A stretch of 64,000 nucleotides of DNA from contig NC_068359.1 of NCBI RefSeq assembly GCF_020536995.1, forward strand, positions 101,235,537-101,299,536, written 5' to 3'. Below are positions 52,981-64,000 of the stretch, one piece after another; the stretch's first letter is position 1, and the number at the start of each line of letters is the position of its first letter. A program made the position numbers and the translations under genes. Under the pieces are notes generated by a model. The model saw nothing but the letters and a program-made list of their open reading frames with translations, ran no database searches and was not told the origin of the DNA. Source of the stretch: Dreissena polymorpha (taxonomy: Eukaryota; Mollusca; Bivalvia; Myida; Dreissenidae).

Positions 52981-53987
52981 GCAATGCAACAAAATAGTGC
53001 AGACAGCAGAAAAGGCAAAGAAGATGAATAAGTCAGATGTTCAGCGATTAGCAGATACTATTGTCGTTGAACAGCATAAACTTAAGAACGAAATCGATAC
53101 GGCGAACGAATGCTTACAGAAACTGCAAGAGGCGTATGATAGAGCACGTACAGAGATACAGATATTCCGCAAGAAAATCAGCGACTTATTGGACCAGTTG
53201 GAGAGGAATACTGTACAGACTCTGGACACATTGCTTTGTAAATTGAGAGAGGCTATAAAAACGGACATTGAGAAATGTTCAAAGCTTACGGAGGACTTTA
53301 CAAGTATCCAGAAAACAATTAAACACGTCGACTGCGGTAGGCCGAACGTCCAGATATTTATTTCCAATTCAAAATCCACAGAAATGGTTTTAAACGTGCA
53401 CACATTGTTAAGCAAACTATCTGCAAACCGAACTGTTAACATAAATTTTCGATGTAATCCTGATATGGAACAATTTTTATCTGGCCTCTCTGACCTGGGA
53501 AATGTTGAAGGTTTAAATCGAGGGTCAGAAGTATGTTTATCAGGCGAAATAGTTAAGTGTAAAGAGATTATGCTTTACAGTGTCAAACTGGCATCTGATC
53601 AGAAAACCTGTTCGATAACAGGCATATGTGAGCTACCTAATGGAGAACTCATTGTGGTGGATAACACAAACCAGAACGTGAAGCTACTCGATATGCAGTT
53701 CAACGTTGTCGCCAACACAGTCCTACAACACAGCCCAAGCGACATGTGCAGTATCAGTCCTAATGAGGTCGCTATTGCATCTGAGAGTGGACGCACGATC
53801 CAATTCCTCACTGTCAACAACAGACATATAGTGTTAGGCAGGACATTGCAATTTAAACATGATTGTCATGGAATCGCACATTATAAAGGGAGTGTGTTTG
53901 TTACATCAGGTACTACGTTGTGTCAGTACACACTGGATGGTCAGCTCGTGAAGAATATCTATGAAGATACTTTATATTTAAACACAG
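52981..53987 (+). CDS. TRIM-like protein, exon 2: coiled coil and start of beta-propeller (3' exon not seen)
   Basis: The acceptor TTCTCCAG joins exon 1 in frame. The exon gives about 335 residues: a heptad-rich coiled coil (about the first 100 residues, VQRLADTIVVEQHKLKNEID onward), a spacer containing the IFISNSK and FRCNPDMEQFLSGL segments usual in this family, then the first blades of an NHL-like or WD-like propeller (SITGICELPNGELIVVDNTN, VKLLDMQFNVV, YTLDGQLVKNIY). It ends at LNTG before GTAAGC, phase 1. The remaining propeller blades should follow in one or more exons; none is recognisable up to 64000, so the gene either continues past the window or is truncated by the repeats downstream. 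Confidence 0.87.
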
Positions 53988-54649
53988 GTAAGCTGTCATA
54001 ATTAAAATATAAAAAGCTACATAAGATTCAATACATTATGTTTAATTCGGCTTATAATGTAGATAAGTATTGTTCAGGAGTTTGAAATCCTACAACGCAT
54101 TACTTACAAACATTTCGAAGAACCATATAACCATTTACCTATTTAACTCGACGCTTTTCTTTAAATTTCATTGGAGCTAATCATCTTGACAAAACATAAG
54201 ACCATGATAAGTTATGCAACTTTTGCAATGCGTTAGTTACTGTCACATTATACCGAACATTTAAAAAAAGATTCATTTCCAGAATAATTTTTTAAGCCAG
54301 CTTTTGTTGTCATTATTTGCTAAGAATATAAATTCGGCGTTCTCAATAAATATTATCTTTTTTACTATTTCTATACTGATACTCAATAGTTTTATTAATT
54401 TCAATCTTTTTTGATGCACTAGATGTAATATTATAGAAAATATTACATGTTCACCAATTTAGAAGAAAGTCTCAAATGTTGTTTATTAGGAATTTGTTTT
54501 TTAAAATGAGACAGAGGTGTAAGATTCGACCAACAAATAAAAGGCAATTCATGTATCATCATGAGTAAATGTGAAACAACAACACAGAATATGTATAGAA
54601 ATTGATTTCAACAATGTAATACTTAATTAGAGAAACCCAGAAATGAAAA

Positions 54650-55530
54650 AAATTGTTGCGAAACGGGTAAACGTGTCTTATTACAATTTGATTTTTTATA
54701 TAAAAACCCGTTTGGCAATAACCCCGATTTGCAATAAGTTTATTGCAAAACTGGTTGGAGTGTCTTATTGCAATTAAAATTTTCATAACAACCCGCTTTG
54801 CAATAAATCCTGCAATCCTTTTTGCAATAAAATTATGCACTTCTGAGTATTTTTTTTACTTAATTTCCAAATTGTCGAACATTACTTCGTATACATTCAG
54901 CCTTGTTGTATCATATTTACCTTAGAGACGACATTTGAAACTTTCTTTATACCGTTTCAAATCAATATGAAACAATTGGTATATATGTGATGATTTTATT
55001 GCGAAACGGGTTGTTACACAAAATTCACATTGCAATAAGACATTTTAACACGTTTCTCCATAAATTATTGCATTTTTGCGTTCTGACTTTGGTACTAAAT
55101 TGTTTGAAATCAATTTCGATACACATTCTGTGTTGCTTTATCGTATTAAATCTCGAAATTCTCCACCTTCCATGCATTTAATTTTAAGTCTAAACTCACA
55201 GTTTTGTCTATGTTTTTAAACAATTTTATTCAAATATAACACTTCAAACTCCCTTTTAACTCTTCCAATCCATTTGAATTAATTAATTGAAGAGTGGTGA
55301 TTTTATTGCAAAACGGGTTAATGACAAAACGGGTTGTTATGAAATTTTCACATTGTAATAAGACACTTCCACCCGTTTTGCAAAGAAAATGTTGCAAATA
55401 ATTGTGCGATGATTTTATTGCAAAACAGGTTTATTGCAAAACGGGTTGTTGTAAAAAATCAAATTGCAATGAGACACTCCAACCCGTTTTGCAATAACTT
55501 TATTGCAAACGGGTTTATTACACAACGGGT
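54650..55530. repeat. Cluster of inverted AACCCGTTTTGCAATAA motifs
   Basis: The motif AACCCGTTTTGCAATAA and its complement TTATTGCAAAACGGGTT recur many times in both orientations in three groups (54655-54835, 54990-55075, 55295-55525), with an AGACACTCCAACCCG subgroup. The segment could form several cruciforms. Probably overlapping MITE-like insertions. Confidence 0.8.
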
Positions 55531-56219
55531 TGTTACAACGCTGATCGTTTTCTGTAGACATAGAACAAATATATAACATTTTACTAAATATTGCTCCTCC
55601 CTTGTAACCAAAACCAATACGCTCTAGTTTTCGTTCTTTATTTGTCAATAGCTACGCGTATGAGTTCTAATGCGTGGTCATTAAAATAATCGACATAATT
55701 CACGTTACTCTATGAACGTATATTGTTTCTCAGGTGTCTTTTTGCGTAATAACATTATTTTAACGGAGTACACATTTGCAATAAGCTCTTAATGTTTATT
55801 ACCTTAGTGGTTTCATTATCATTTATTCCCACGTATTCACCTTCTTGTACCATGTTTAAAGTTATGAAATTTATTAAAGACTTGTCGATTTTATATAATA
55901 TATTCATACTAATTTTTACAGTACGTTTAACGGCGTTGAACTCATGCCATTTATTATTTATTAACAATCCATGTTCACAATACTACTTTTATTCCGTAGT
56001 TCGATGTATTTTCGATGGTCATAGCTTGGTTTGTCGACTGTGCATTTAAGAGAAACCCTTGCTCGAATATCGTTACTTAATATAGATAAGTTTAACGCGT
56101 AAATATTGTTTAATTTACTCTAATGCATTACGCCAATTTGCCTCATGTATCCAGAATGGGTTATTTTATAAAAATATTTAATCCGTAGATTTCGTTTGGC
56201 TCTTATTTATGAACAATAA

Positions 56220-57112
56220 TTATCCCCACGCTTTTTGAAAAGCGTGGAGATATTGTGTTTTTTTTTTATTTCCGCCGTCTGTCTGTCTGTCCGTCCTGGC
56301 CACTATCTCCTTATACATTATAAGCACTAGAACCTTGAACCTTACACACATGGTAGCTATGAGCATATGTGCGACCCTGCACTATTTGGAATTTTGATCT
56401 TACCCCTGGGTCAAAAGTTATGGGGGTTGGGGTGGGGCCGGGCCAGAGATTTTCACTATTTTTTGTATGTTATTATACATTAACTTCTTCATTTCTACAC
56501 CGATTTTCTTCAAATTGATACTGAACATCTCTTATGACAATACGGTCAATCTCAACTATGCATGGCCCCACATGTATGCATGGCCCCATTACCAACCCTG
56601 GGGTGCCCCGCCCACATAGACCACCCAAAAAATGCCTTTTACTATAATTTCTTCATTTTTACACCGATTCACTTCAAATTGATACTGAACCTCTCTTATG
56701 ACAAAACGGTCAATCTCAGCTATACATGGCCTTATTACCAACCCTTGGGCGCCCCGCCCACATAGACCACATCCACCCAAAATTGCCTTTTACTATAATT
56801 TCTTCATTTCTACACCGATTCACTTCAAATTGATACTGATCTTCTCTTATGACAATACGGTCAATCTCAACTATGCATGGCCCCATTACCAACCCTGGGG
56901 CGCCCCGCCCATATAGGCCACACCCACCCAAAATTGCCTTTTTCTATAACTTCTTCATTTCTACACCGATTCACTTCCTATTATTACTGAACTTCTCTTA
57001 TGACAATACGGTCAATCTCAACAATGCATGGCCCCATTATCAACCCTGGGGCGCCCCTGGGTCAAACATGCGGCGTGGGGATACGCGTCGGCCTCTGCCG
57101 CGCAATTTCTAG
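56220..57112. mobile_element. CCCCACGC element, forward copy
   Basis: Left end TATCCCCACGCTTTTTGAAA, then a CTGTCTGTCTGTCCGTCC microsatellite, then about 3.6 units of roughly 150 bp (CCAACCCTGGGGCGCCCCGC; TTCTTCATTTCTACACCGAT; ATGACAATACGGTCAATCTC), and right end GCGTGGGGATACGCGTCGGC then CTCTGCCGCGC. Frames within are repeat artefacts. Confidence 0.85.
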
Positions 57113-57652
57113 TTTCGTTTGTTGAATTGGTTATGAGTAAAAGAATACAATATAACTTTGAAAAAATATTTATTAAACTGTAACTTTATAATTGGCAACC
57201 GATATTCTACAAATACTTTTATTTAGAAGAAATACTTAATTAATTGAATCGTTAATGAGATAGGTGCGCATACTGACGGAATCCTATTTTGTTATTGCCG
57301 GTTCCGATGTAAAACAGCATATTACGGATTCCAAATCACACAATGGACATTGGCATGAACAACATATTCTTTTCTAAATGAATAATCATTGAAAACATAC
57401 AGCTATTGACATACGAAACGATGAAGTAATTTGTTTAGTTCTGTTCTTTCTGTTTAAAGCCGCCGTCCAAAGAAATCAATATTAATGCAGGCTAAAATGG
57501 TATAACTTCGCTGAAAACTATTCCATGTGTAATAAAGATTAATAATGTTTGATGCGAATTGAAGATATCCTTTTTAACATACAGGTGCCAATTAAAACTA
57601 TTCCAACAAGTATTTCAGTTTAGTAAGTAAATTCATTAAAAGACATTAAAAA

Positions 57653-58045
57653 AAAACGAAAATCTGTGAACAAGTCCAGTTAAGAAGAACAAGGCCGGAG
57701 ATTAAGAATTGATGGTGGTTTTTTTTCGGAATTGAGTACATAATTTATCATGCTACAGTATCTGAGAGAGCGAATTCTTATAGTTATTCTATTTGCATAT
57801 TTGCAAACACTAATGCGGTGTGTTTAGAGCGGTACGTAGACAAGGGCCAGAGAATCTGTGAACATGTCCCTTTAAGAAGGCAAGGACCGGCGTCTACGAA
57901 ATAATCTTTATTTTTCGGTCAAGTAAAATAGAGTTCATATATATCATGTTACACTATCTAAGAGCAAGAATTCTCAAAGCCATTCTATTTGTTCTCACAT
58001 CTGCGGTAGGTTAAGATCTGAACGTGAATGGGGTCAGAGGGAGAA
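57653..58045. repeat. Diverged direct duplication, about 200-bp unit
   Basis: AATCTGTGAACAAGTCC ... GCTACAGTATCTGAGAGAGC ... TTCTATTTG recurs about 200 bp on as AATCTGTGAACATGTCCCTT ... GTTACACTATCTAAGAGC ... TTCTATTTG. It lies between the two inverted CCCCACGC elements. Confidence 0.65.
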
Positions 58046-58510
58046 AACAACAATTATGTATAAATCAGGCATATCTAACAATACACCAAAACATAACTAT
58101 TTGGCACGAAAGCTGGTTTGGTATATTTTGTATCATGTTAAAGCTTACACTTTAAAACTTTAAACCTTTCCAAAACAAGAAAGTCATGGTATTTCCCGCT
58201 GTGTAATAGTAAAAACATGTTGATTTTTGTCTGCTTAAAATTGATTTATATTTAAAAATAATTAAACTATTGTCTTTTATTTCTGTCTTTGATGAATACT
58301 TTTTATCACAGGTGGAAGTAACGTGCCCTGGATATTATATGGGCCAAGGAGCCAAATATATTCAAATATATATCTATAATCGTGTTTTATGAGAGAAACA
58401 TTGACAAAGAGCCATGAAAAAAAAATCCAAACCCTCTTATATTGAAATTATAACAAGGTCATTAACTAGAATTTATTCTAGACCTGTTTTGTGGGCCGCA
58501 ACAATGTCAA

Positions 58511-59542
58511 CTAGAAATGGCGCGGCAGAGGCCGACGCGTATCCCCACGCCGAATGTTTGACCTAGGTGTGCCCCAGGGTTGGTAATGGGGCCATGCGTA
58601 GTTGAGATTGACCGTATTGTCATAAGAGAGGTTCAGTATCAATTTGAAGTGAATCGGTGTAGAAATGAAGAAATTATAGTAAAAGGCAATTTTGGGTGGG
58701 TGTGGTCTATGTGGGCGGGGCGCCCCAGGGTTGGTAATTGTGCCATGCATAGTTGAGATTGACTGTATTGTCATAAGAGAAGTTCAATATCAATTTGAAG
58801 TGAATCGGTGTAGAAATGAAGAAATTATAGTAAAGGCAATTTTGGGTGGGTGTGGTCTATGTGGGCGGGGCCCCAGGGTTGGTTATGGGGCCATGCATAG
58901 TTGAGATTGACCCTAATGTCATAAGAGAAGTTCAGTATCAATTTGAAGTGAATCCGTGTAGAAATGAAAAAAATATAGTAAATGGAATTTTTTGGTGGGT
59001 GTGGCCTATGTGGGCGGGCGCCCCAGGGTTGGGATTGGGGCCATGTATAGTTTAGGTTGACCCTAATGTCATAACAAAAGTTCAGTATCAATTTGAAGTG
59101 AATCCGTGTAGAAATGAAAAAATTATAGTAAATGGAAATTTTTGTGGGCGGGGCGCCACAGGGTTGGGAATGGGGCCATGCATGGTTGAGATTGACCGTA
59201 TTGTCATAAGAGAGGTCCAGTATCAATTTGAAGTGAATCGGTGTAGAAATAAAGAAGTAAATGTAAAATAACCTAAAAAATGAGTGATAATTTCTGACGC
59301 GGCCCCACCCCAACCGCTTTAACTTTTGACCCAGGGGTCAGATCAAAATTCCAAATAGTGCAGGGTCGCACATATGCTCATAGCTACCATGTGTGTAAGT
59401 TTCAAGGTTCTAGTGCTTTTAGTGTAGGAGGAGATAGTGGCCAGGACGGACGGACAGACAGACAGACAGACAGACGGACGGACGGACGGACGGCGGAGAT
59501 AACAACAATATCCCCACCTTTTTTCAAAAAGCGTGGGGATAA
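58511..59542. mobile_element. CCCCACGC element, inverted copy
   Basis: Same element as 56220-57112 in opposite orientation: CTAGAAATGGCGCGGCAGAG at the left, about five core units, an ACGGACGGACAGACAGACAG run near 59450, and AAAAAGCGTGGGGATAAAAA at the right. The two copies form a roughly 1-kb inverted repeat with a 1.4-kb spacer. Confidence 0.85.
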
Positions 59543-59544
59543 AA

Positions 59545-61480
59545 ATATCTTTACTCCAAAGCATCCATTGGTCCTCTTATGGGCAATTGAACAACCTTTA
59601 AAAAAAATACTTCAAAGAAATCTTTCCAGCCGTTAACTGACAGTCGGCCGATAACCAAGCAATATTTCGAGCCCGTTTGTCCACCCGAATTTATCTTCTA
59701 GAGACTTTCAAACAATATTTTTGAGTTTTCTGCCCTTAATAGATAGCTCGCGTCCTGTTCCTTTAAAACTACGAGGCATGTCACATAATGCATGCATATA
59801 CAACCACTTACCCCTAATACCCCAAGACAATCAGAATGAGTAAGTATTTTTCATTTATTTACATTTGTCAAAGCGTCGTTGTTGTTGTTGATTGGAGGAT
59901 TCTGTGTCTGGCTCTGTCAGTGTTATTCACTGCTAAGCAGGGTTCAAGAGCAATTGCGACTTTCGTTTTCAAGTAAATCAAATTTAGGGTTAAAACAGTT
60001 GTTGCAAAGAAAATATAAATTTTTGGAATTAGTTTTTATGGGTAAATGGTTGCATATAATTCAAGTCACGAACACTCTGACAATTAAACAAATTATAGAA
60101 CTTCACTGTCAGGATATTTTAAACATAATTTTCGTCAAAACAATTTTACACTAGGGGGGACTTTTGTTTTACAATTGTTTTACATACTTAAACTGTACAA
60201 ACCTAAACTGTGAGGAATTGCCCATTTAGGCTTGAAAGGATTTTACCTAAATGTTGAATGTTAGGTCCTTTTGGGGGAAAAGTTTATCCTTTTTCCATAG
60301 GAATGTTTCAGAATACCGGCCCGATTTCGAATGAAAAAAAAACACACACACTGTTATGTCACGCTATAAATCAATAATTTTAAACTTTATATTTTGGAAA
60401 TAAAAACTGCAAGTATGTCAGAATACACATAAATTCTTGACATGCGGTGTGTTTGCTAATCCAAATAGTCAAATGCAATCGAATAATATTAGAAATGACT
60501 CTAATCCGCATACGATGTAGAATTAGGCCGCCATCGTTGTTTGTTCGCATGACGAGAGTTTCGTACGAATATGTTCAAATAGACATTGACTACATGATCA
60601 GCATTGTCAAAACAACTTTTGGTTTCGGTAATGTATTTTTGTTCAATTATTCAAGCTTGACCAGCAACACATTATCTTAATATTGAAGTTTAATCTATTA
60701 TTCCTTGTTGTCTATGTATCCAAAGTATATTGTATTCATAAAACATGCATCAACAAGGCAAAATATAGAATTCTGTTTTCTTTTAAAGCAGAAACAGCAC
60801 ATCTTTTGTTTCTAAAAATAGGATAAAAGTCACATGACTGTTAAATACCGCGAGGTTATCATTGGCGTCGCACTGAAGTGCGGCGACTAGTATGTAATTT
60901 TTGTTGTCAGAATATCTTGCATAGTGGTGCTTTTTTGTGTAAATTAGTGTAAATAAGTACTGCATTTGTGCCAATTACATTTACTACAACATTTATTGCC
61001 ACTAATGCAAAGCTAATTCTTTTAATTAATAACTGATCACAGGGACAGGGCAATAATAAAAGATCACAGGGACTGGGCAAATACGCGAACCGATGAAACT
61101 TTCTGGTTTTGTATAAAAACAAAAAATTCTTTGTTCACTATCATAGCAACCACCTAGTAACTAATAAAGGCGCTATAGAGCGCGAAGCGCGACACGTATT
61201 TTAAATTGTAATAATGAGTCTTGATAAAGGAAGCAGCCGCTTATCAATGAGGAGCACCATCACAGCACCCCCGTCTCATTACTATCAAGTCCTCCTACAG
61301 GTTTTTTTTAAGAACCAGATATAGATGGCCGCAGGCCTGACTCGTATCTTGCCAGTGGTAAGGAACCTTTGGTATGGACCTTTAACCCCGCTCACTATCC
61401 AGCGTTTAAACTTCCGGGTTTACATTTAAACCGACTATTAATAGCTTATTAATATCTTAGTTAGAAGGTGATTTTTCAAG
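59545..61480. other. Intergenic or TRIM intron, nothing firm
   Basis: AT-rich. A palindromic AGAGCGCGAAGCGCGACACG lies at about 61171. The open frame at 59879-60154 is not protein-like. 53988-54640, 55535-56219, 61554-61900 and 63080-63590 also hold nothing that I recognise. Confidence 0.45.
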
Positions 61481-61481
61481 C

Positions 61482-61553
61482 GGTTCCGTAGTGTAGTGGT
61501 TACACGCTCGCTTTACATGTGAGAGGCCCAAGGTTCGACCCCCAGTAGAATCA
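61482..61553 (+). tRNA. tRNA-Val(UAC)-like sequence, probably degenerate
   Basis: 72 nt resembling animal tRNA-Val: GGTTCCGTAGTGTAGTGGTT, an anticodon arm CTCGC-TTTACAT-GTGAG with anticodon TAC, and B box GGTTCGACCCC. The A box TAGTGTAGTGG is intact. Against function: two mismatches in the T stem (CAAGG against CCCAG), a mismatch and wobbles in the acceptor stem, and a D loop one base short. It is a decayed gene copy or the head of a tRNA-derived SINE. Confidence 0.5.
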
Positions 61554-61899
61554 AATTATTTTATTTGTGTTCTTTGTTAACTTTTTGTTTTGATGTAGAC
61601 ATTTTAGTTTAAATATTGTATTGTAACCATTTTTTGTTTTTATTATGCCCATGAAATATATGTGTGAGAGGGTGGGGGGGGGGTTCGTAAACACATTCAC
61701 ACTTTTACAATGTGTTCATATCAATGAGTACTCAACCCCTATCGTAAATGAGCAACGTAAGAATAAGTTCAGAATCATCTCCCCTTGAAGTTGAGAAAAT
61801 ATGAAATTACGCATACAAGATGAAGCAGACTTTTTAAAACCTACACAGTTCTGTTTCATTAATGAAAACTGCACACGGATGCCAGTAAAAAAAGGAAAC

Positions 61900-62042
61900 C
61901 AATGTAAATAAAATGAACTATGTAATATTTGGGGGTTACTACACAAAATCATAGATAATGGTTATTGGGGGTTATAACACAACATCATAGATAATGGTTA
62001 TTTGGGAGTTATAACACAAAATCATAGATAATGGTTATACCA
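61900..62042. repeat. Three tandem copies of a 37-41-bp unit
   Basis: Unit ATCATAGATAATGGTTAT preceded by GGGGTTATAACACAAA, with copies at about 61930, 61970 and 62010. Confidence 0.85.
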
Positions 62043-62499
62043 GTATCTTTTTCTATTTTGTTTAAAATAATCGGCCAATATATTAATATTTACAGTAGAA
62101 AAAAATTCGTTCCATGTAACTTCATTGAGTGCCTTTTACACTGAAATTCCCGACGCCCTTTGATGCTTTGCATCAATACTTATTTTGTTTCACAAATGTA
62201 TTCGATCTGGATTATTACAGATCTGATACATTAAGTAACAAAACAGTTATTTAGATGTGTTGGGACAGTATTGTGTTAAAAGTATACTATACAAGTTAAA
62301 TAAATCCATCTTCACAATAACACTGCCTAGTTTAATCCGTTCTAAACCAAACCGTGATTGTCATTCGTAAATTAAGAGATGAGGTAACATATCAACATGT
62401 TGGGACTGTTGCACAAGGGAAATGTGTTCACAGCTGACCAGTATAATGTTTAGATACTTACACACCTAAAATATTTTTTGTTTGCAGTATTGAGAACAA

Positions 62500-63080
62500 G
62501 AATGTTAAGGTAAGGTATGTTTATTACATATTTCAAGTTACAACATATCATACGATGTTAGGACTCTACCTTTTCAGTAATTACACCAGAGGTTTGTATA
62601 ATTCACTTCAAAACAACTCCTACAATGTGAGGACTACATTTTTGGGAGTAAAACGAATGCTTAATAGAAGTCAACTCACTACATCTATCACAATATGAGG
62701 ACTACATTTTGATGGAAAAAAACCCGGATGTCTTACTGACTTCAACTCATATTAAATTCATACAATATGAGGACTACAATCTCTTAACTAACACAATAGC
62801 TTTGCAGAAAACAACTTTCTAACAACTCTCAATGTACTCATACAATAAGAAGACTTTACCTTTTGATGACTTACAAATGTTTTACAGAATCAAACTCACA
62901 GCAGTGTGAGGACTTAACATTTTGAGTAATAACCCAAATACCAATAATTTACAGATTTCAACTCACAACAAACTCCTGCAATATGAGGACTTATCTTTTT
63001 TTATAAAATATACATACATTTGTATTGTTTGAGATCAATCAATTCAGAATAAACTCTTTTAATATGATGACTTTACATGC
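62500..63080. repeat. Degenerate tandem repeat, about 80-bp unit, roughly seven copies
   Basis: CAATATGAGGACTTTACATT-type motifs recur about every 75-85 bp with TTTACAGAATTCAACTCACA-type partners. It is strongly diverged, hence old. Confidence 0.7.
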
Positions 63081-63594
63081 AGCTTTAGAGGTCAGGCACA
63101 CATTTTCAATATGTCAGATACCTATACAAGCACATATATTGCAGAGGTCCCTGACTGTAGGTTTTATGTGGATTAATAGTATCCGATAGTAATACGTCTT
63201 ACACAATATTACTTTTTGCACGCACCATAGCTATTCTGTATGCACTCGATAGCTAAGGCTAAAAATGAAGTTGTTTTTCAGGCACTTTTTCAATAAATAA
63301 AATGAGAAGGGGGAGGGAATTTTTGTTTTATAATTTATTCAGGATCAGGTTTTTATTGTATTTTTTCTAATTATTTTTCTATATAAACCTTAAAAACATT
63401 ATAAAAACAATCAAAAAAACACACAGATTACTTACAGTTTTAAGTTTTAATACTAACACAATAAGTATTTTAGAAATATTATGTTTTTCAGTTACCACAT
63501 AGCTCAATCAAAATGTGCATTGCCATGGATATTATTTCTTTTATAATTACGGAAGAAAATTTCTTTATAAAACTCGTGTAACACATTTGCTTCT

Positions 63595-63873
63595 TCAAAA
63601 CGTAATATTAAAATTGTCTTTTAAATTCAAGAGAAATGCTTCAAGACTGTGAATAAGTGGTGACATACTACTAGATGGAACATGCTTGGAAACAACAAAC
63701 AACATGTCATCATCACTTAATTTTGCTGTCAAATAGAACTTATCCCAATTTTGGGACATATATACAGACATAGAGACATGACCTAAAGCCACCCACTTCC
63801 ATTTATGGTAAGGCAATTGATATGTGAAGCAAATATCGGGCTGGGTACATATACAATGAATGTCTTCAGACAA
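63595..63873 (-). other. Unassigned coding-like open segment
   Basis: About 90 open codons containing FTYQLPYHKWKWVALGHVSM and NWDKFYLTAKLSDDDMLF, ending at a stop near 63595. The composition looks protein-like, but there is no ATG start and a stop precedes it immediately, so it would have to be a terminal exon with an acceptor inside about 63860-63880. None is convincing. I do not recognise it. Confidence 0.25.
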
Positions 63874-64000
63874 TTAACATCTTGTAATCCTGTTATGTAG
63901 ATGTACCAGTCTCCTTAACACCAAACTGAACAAATGTCCCAAAACACAGACGGCACCATTTACAATAACATAAAATTCAAAAGTTTTAAATGTCTAGTTT

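Noticed and set aside
56562-59313. Frames containing NFFISTPIHFKLIL repeats
   Set aside because: Core repeat of the CCCCACGC elements read in one frame; period equals the DNA unit.
62488-62514. Micro-exon candidate between TTTGTTTGCAG and GTAAGG
   Set aside because: Splice-like ends, but only about 22 bases, in a decayed repeat, with no neighbour exon to anchor it.

Overview
The window is intron-rich, AT-rich animal nuclear DNA packed with short non-autonomous transposons, tandem repeats and decayed LINEs. The repeat families (an AAGTGTCGTCC-type MITE, elements closing in TCAGGTGAGCTAAAA, ACGG-microsatellite elements) and the gene content point to a bivalve mollusc, most likely a Dreissena mussel. 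That assignment is inference from pattern recognition; no search was run.

Layout. (1) 1688-38961, minus strand: one complete host gene, an MPND homologue (N-terminal RAMA domain, C-terminal JAMM/MPN+ metalloprotease domain). I could assemble it by eye as 16 coding exons whose splice phases all agree, giving 1665 nt including the stop (554 residues). Its introns hold most of the repeats: a 13.1-kb satellite of about 262 copies of a 50-bp unit, a 33-bp array, three minisatellites grown from exon edges, several MITE families, a solo LTR, and a full-length but dead RTE-like LINE with a 13-bp target duplication. (2) 38.97-45 kb: promoter-like DNA with a perfect NRF-1 palindrome, then DNA-transposon remnants (hAT-like, a CATACATGCCATAA element) and a tetranucleotide microsatellite. 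(3) 45539-48822, plus strand: a small three-exon gene for an 86-residue secreted peptide that I do not recognise, with a LINE tail in its first intron. (4) 50850-53987 and beyond, plus strand: a RING-less TRIM-like protein (two B-boxes, coiled coil, start of a beta-propeller); its last exon or exons are not in the window. (5) 54-64 kb: repeats, including two copies of a roughly 1-kb element in inverted orientation, a degenerate tRNA-Val(UAC)-like sequence, and an unassigned open segment near the right edge.

The most notable observation concerns the MPND gene. Five of its exon/intron junctions (the donors of exons 2, 3 and 5 and the acceptors of exons 12 and 15) have been locally duplicated, three of them into minisatellites. 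Each array unit carries the splice site plus a few coding bases, so the real splice site is the terminal unit of an array of near-identical decoys. Separately, two satellites (50-bp and 33-bp units) each appear to have grown inside one copy of the same MITE family.
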